From the IMG/VR virus record IMGVR_UViG_3300020411_001430, positions 1 through 35,162 of that record: 35,162 bases of DNA. One strand, given 5' to 3'. Position 1 is the stretch's first letter. Each line of letters starts with the position of its first letter. Shown here piece by piece: positions 32,145-35,162 of the stretch. The position numbers and the translations under genes are program-made. The notes below the pieces were generated by a model, which had not been told where the DNA came from, did no database searches, and saw only the letters and a program-made list of their open reading frames with translations. The DNA is from a virus.

Positions 32145-32712
32145 TGTTTGATATAATAATAGCCTTTTCTTTCATCATAGGCTGAAATTCTTTTGTTTTA
32201 TGTTGAATATAATAGCTAGGAAAAAAGTCATACCAATCTTTATGTTTATGATAAAACCATTTATCGGTGCCTTCAAAAAGCATTTCAAGCTTTGGTTTCC
32301 ATTTTACTAATTCTTCATATATATGATTGCAGTATTTATTATTAAATATAAAGACCCCAGAATTTACATTACAACTAATATATGTTGATTTATCACGCTT
32401 CATTTTGTAATTATCAAACCAATGAACGTGAGTTAACATAACCTTATCCCTAGATCCTTTTTCTTTATAATACTGTATTAGTTTATTAATGTCACCCTTT
32501 ATTTCTACATCTAAGTCTAGAAATAAACATTTACCTAAGTTTAAACGACTATCAAATAATGTCATTTTTTTCCAGGTGTGTTTATACGACATATCAATAG
32601 GTATAGTTTTTATACCTTTTATTTTTCTATCACTGAATACTATATCGACAGGTAACTTACGAACATCTTCTTCGCTATATTTGTCACCCCATAATGCTGT
32701 TATAATTTTCAT
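32113..32712 (-). CDS. GT-A type glycosyltransferase-like protein
   Basis: This 199-residue protein is the shortest of the group. It starts MKIITALWGDKYSEEDVRKL; DxD at D66-L67-D68 in 'GKCLFLDLDVEIKGDINKLI'. 'CNVNSGVFIFNN' (about 114-125) resembles the acceptor-site region of GT8-like enzymes, and 'IIISNNGSAHG' near the end holds a candidate metal-binding His. It overlaps the dehydrogenase gene by ATGA and the methyltransferase gene by about 20-32 bases. Confidence 0.8.
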   Translation of the reverse strand: MKIITALWGDKYSEEDVRKLPVDIVFSDRKIKGIKTIPIDMSYKHTWKKMTLFDSRLNLGKCLFLDLDVEIKGDINKLIQYYKEKGSRDKVMLTHVHWFDNYKMKRDKSTYISCNVNSGVFIFNNKYCNHIYEELVKWKPKLEMLFEGTDKWFYHKHKDWYDFFPSYYIQHKTKEFQPMMKEKAIIISNNGSAHGRNKT

Positions 32713-33770
32713 TTATTATTACCATAATTGTTCCAAGGATCAAAGTTATATACATTGTCTTTAGGTTTATCATCTGGATGTACTAAGACATAAACATGTG
32801 GATTATCATTTACTATCCAACCACCTAGTTCTTTTATATAGAATTGAACTAATAAGCTATAAGATCCATCTTCTATTTTAACTCCAGGTTTGAAAGCATT
32901 ACTACTAAACATAATTTTATTACCATGTTTAAGAATTTCACATGCCATATTTTTAGCTTGCTTTTCTCTTGTACTTATGATAGCATCAAATAAATCATAT
33001 CCTAAATTTAAATCCTTTGCTAATTTACGTAGAGCTATATTATCTCTAGGATGACATGAACCACCATCACCCATTCCTGCTTTCATATATTTGGGAGACA
33101 TTATTCTTTGAGTTGAATTAGCTAATGCATCTGTTACAACATCAACGTTCATATTACCTAATTTAACTGCAACGTCTTGGATCATATTAACTATGGCTAA
33201 TTTAGTTGATATAAAAGTATTATAAAATATTTTAATAGATTCACATTCTTCATAAGTCCCTATAATATATCGATCGCAATTGCAAAGGTCTCTATAAAAA
33301 TTTTCGAGGATATTGCAGTATCTTGTTTTACCACCTATCATTATCATCTCAGGATTTCTTATATCCCATTTAACAGATCCCATGGCTATTAAATATGGAT
33401 TATACACTAAATTAGTTTTTTTGGCAACGGGTAATAAATGTTTTCTTATTGTACCAGGTAATACGGTAGAAATCAACACTAAAATTTGTGTTTTATTCAT
33501 ATACTTGTTAGCTTCATTTATAACTTCTTTGACTATCGTATAATCAAAGTCTTTAGGTTCCAAATGGCTACAAGGATGTTTACCATCATATTGTGGATCA
33601 TGGGGAGTGGGAACTGCGACAAATACTATATCTGTATTAGATACACATTCTTTAATAGAAGATACTCCATCACCATTAATATCATAACCCTTAACATTAT
33701 GACCTTCTTCTATTAAAACTTCACTTGTAGGTTTACCTAATTTACCTAATCCAATAATTCCTATATTCAT
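32709..33770 (-). CDS. UDP-glucose/GDP-mannose dehydrogenase family enzyme
   Basis: A predicted NAD-dependent sugar-nucleotide dehydrogenase, which oxidises C6 of a UDP- or GDP-sugar to a uronic acid. Numbering from the ATG at 33770 (353 aa): NAD site G7-L-G9-K-L-G12, D30 at the end of the second strand, 'LISTVLPGT', 'VYNPYLIAMGSV', active-site Lys K180 in 'ECESIKIFYNTF', and catalytic C239 in 'GGSCHPRDNIAL'. All key residues are kept. It is shorter than usual (about 390-450), mainly at the C-terminus. An upstream TTG (33776) would add two residues; the ATG, overlapping the TAA of the previous gene, is preferred. It probably supplies the activated sugar for the neighbouring transferases. Confidence 0.88.
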   Translation of the reverse strand: MNIGIIGLGKLGKPTSEVLIEEGHNVKGYDINGDGVSSIKECVSNTDIVFVAVPTPHDPQYDGKHPCSHLEPKDFDYTIVKEVINEANKYMNKTQILVLISTVLPGTIRKHLLPVAKKTNLVYNPYLIAMGSVKWDIRNPEMIMIGGKTRYCNILENFYRDLCNCDRYIIGTYEECESIKIFYNTFISTKLAIVNMIQDVAVKLGNMNVDVVTDALANSTQRIMSPKYMKAGMGDGGSCHPRDNIALRKLAKDLNLGYDLFDAIISTREKQAKNMACEILKHGNKIMFSSNAFKPGVKIEDGSYSLLVQFYIKELGGWIVNDNPHVYVLVHPDDKPKDNVYNFDPWNNYGNNK

Positions 33771-35047
33771 TACCAACTTTCAAATGTATATTCTATATGT
33801 TTCATTAAAGACTTAGTATTTGCTATTTTTTCAAAATGATTTAAATTATATTGGATCTGATCAGCACTAAAAATTTCTTTAGGTTCTGAACATACTCTTT
33901 TTATTTCTTCTATAAAGCCTTCAATATATTTATCACCTCGATTTCGGTCTATACCGGCTCTATGTTCTTCAAATTCAAATTTAAAAATATTATTATATGG
34001 AATAAATCCCATTTCGCTAATTTGTTGATTTTGATGAGAACATCCTAAAATAATAAAAGGTAAACCGCATATAATAGGTTTATAAGTTTTTTCTGTATAA
34101 AACATAGTATTCCAATTACTTTCAAATACTATATTAAAATAACTTTCATGTATTTCTTGTGGACATTTTCTATCAGTTATATTATTTAAATTAATATTAT
34201 TATCGTCTGAATCAAATCTTTTTTCTATTTGTAATTCATCTTTATATTTTAAAAATGCATCGCGATATTTGTAGTTTTTATTGTATGTTTCTACGTTAAT
34301 TTCATGCGCCAGAATTTTTTGTAATTCATAACTTTGATACCTATTCACAGTAGAATAAAAACTATTATCTAGTAATCCTAAAGATTTTAAACCAGTCATT
34401 GTTTTTATTCTATGGATCTTTCTCACTTCACCTGCAAGAAGAGAAAATGTATATTTCTTTTTCCTTGACATCGGTTTCATATTAAAATCCTTTGTCAATG
34501 GATTATTTTTTAACCCATATGTTTCGAAAAGAAAAAAATCAGCATCTAATAATAAACGCTTATATTTTGGGTTTAATGCAAAATTATTACAATGTTTTGA
34601 CCAAGAGTTTTTATCATTTATTAATATTCTAAAGTAAGAATAGTCTATTAGTTCGTGACTATTCATCCAATCAATCATTTTATCAATATTAAATGGAACA
34701 CATTCTCTAGATCGATCTATGACAACTTTAACTTGATTATCATAACACCATAAGATATTTTCTTTTTGATGAAGTGCTGCTCCAGTAATTTGTTGGTATG
34801 TAAAGTCATCTATGTATGTAAAGTTATTAACTTCTCTGTCGGGTATACCATCAGCCGGAACTAAAAAGATATTAACATCATTAATATCTACTTTATCTTT
34901 TTTTATTGTTTTGATATGATATTCAATTCCATGGAGCTCAAACAATTCTAAAAAATAACTAATACAATTATAAGCTGGTATGTTTCCGAAAAAATGTTTA
35001 AACTTTCCAGGAGCTATCCAAAAGACATATTTACAATTGAACTTCAT
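33770..35047 (-). CDS. GT-B-like glycosyltransferase (probable)
   Basis: This 425-residue protein, from the ATG at 35047, starts MKFNCKYVFWIAPGKFKHFF. The strongest sign is near the C-terminus (about 300-348): 'IHESYFNIVFESNW', 'FYTEKTYKPIICGLPFIILG' and 'QISEMGF', a pattern common in the nucleotide-sugar-binding half of fucosyltransferase/exostosin-like enzymes (E-K-T-x-K-P-I). The N-terminal half is less conserved. A TTG at 35062 would extend it by five residues but the ATG has GAGAAG upstream. It overlaps the partial upstream gene by 17 bases and the dehydrogenase by one base. The sugar transferred is unknown. Confidence 0.65.
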   Translation of the reverse strand: MKFNCKYVFWIAPGKFKHFFGNIPAYNCISYFLELFELHGIEYHIKTIKKDKVDINDVNIFLVPADGIPDREVNNFTYIDDFTYQQITGAALHQKENILWCYDNQVKVVIDRSRECVPFNIDKMIDWMNSHELIDYSYFRILINDKNSWSKHCNNFALNPKYKRLLLDADFFLFETYGLKNNPLTKDFNMKPMSRKKKYTFSLLAGEVRKIHRIKTMTGLKSLGLLDNSFYSTVNRYQSYELQKILAHEINVETYNKNYKYRDAFLKYKDELQIEKRFDSDDNNINLNNITDRKCPQEIHESYFNIVFESNWNTMFYTEKTYKPIICGLPFIILGCSHQNQQISEMGFIPYNNIFKFEFEEHRAGIDRNRGDKYIEGFIEEIKRVCSEPKEIFSADQIQYNLNHFEKIANTKSLMKHIEYTFESW

Positions 35048-35162
35048 TATAATACTTCTCAAACTCAGGGAATTGATCTAATAGATATTTACCTCTTCTT
35101 TTATCTAATTTTTTTAGATATGTCATTCCTTCCATAAATCTACCATGATCTGCGTTAGGAGA
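35031..35162 (-). CDS. C-terminal end of a partial gene at the window edge
   Basis: The last 43 codons of a minus-strand gene run off the right edge. The visible protein includes 'NADHGRFMEGMTYLKKLDKR' and 'YLLDQFPEFEKYYNEVQL' before TAA. The pattern of a helix with L-D-x-x-R-G and then F-P-E-F resembles the tails of some radical-SAM-type phage proteins, but this is weak and no function is assigned. Its 17-base overlap with the next gene and shared strand show the glycan gene chain continues beyond the window. Confidence 0.55.
   Translation of the reverse strand, partial: SPNADHGRFMEGMTYLKKLDKRRGKYLLDQFPEFEKYYNEVQL

Noticed and set aside
1-35162. tRNA genes, homing endonucleases or insertion sequences
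   Set aside because: None was recognised by eye; coding genes fill nearly the entire window and no gap could hold a tRNA except short ones with no cloverleaf pattern.

Overview
The window is part of the genome of a T4-like contractile-tailed phage (myovirus). Its morphogenesis genes, all on the minus strand, follow the T4 order from right to left: gp13, gp14, gp15, gp16, gp17, gp18, gp19, gp20, a gp67-like core protein, gp21, gp22, gp23. Protein lengths, low GC and several extra structural genes (an 87-aa protein between gp14 and gp15, a 115-aa protein, and large fibre-like proteins in the gp9-gp12/wac position) resemble marine T4-like phages such as cyanophages and pelagiphages. No photosynthesis or other host-diagnostic gene is present, so the host cannot be named from this window.

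Layout. 1-342: two tiny plus-strand genes. 374-432: two back-to-back terminators at the convergence point with the long minus-strand unit. 443-6521: head module (gp23, gp22, gp21, a 72-aa protein, a 2OG-Fe(II) oxygenase, a small lipoprotein, gp67-like, gp20). The lipoprotein gene begins with a non-standard CTG codon. 6573-8729: tail tube and sheath. 8813-10763: terminase. 10772-13494: neck and tail completion. 13507-22459: five structural genes, including three fibre-like proteins that share a repeat. 22506-24686: two glycosyltransferases around an oxygenase-like protein. 24661-26904: a coiled-coil protein and a very tyrosine-rich structural protein. 26935-35162: a tightly overlapping chain of sugar and protein-modification genes: four GT-A-like glycosyltransferases, one GT-B-like glycosyltransferase, a UDP-sugar dehydrogenase, a SAM methyltransferase, an Asp/Asn beta-hydroxylase-like protein, two proteins of unknown function and a partial gene.

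How it fits together. The right-hand chain plus the 22.5-24.7 kb island look like a phage-encoded glycan assembly and protein-hydroxylation pathway inserted around the fibre genes. The dehydrogenase would supply a uronic acid donor, the glycosyltransferases would build a glycan, the methyltransferase could cap it, and the oxygenases could hydroxylate virion proteins. The target (virion fibre/capsid or host surface glycan) is not visible in the sequence. Late transcription is suggested by TATAAATA boxes ahead of the 72-aa/gp21-22-23 group and ahead of the 115-aa/fibre group. The remaining genes are mostly linked by start/stop overlaps. No gap longer than about 100 bases lacks a gene, and no tRNA, CRISPR array, insertion sequence or intron was seen.
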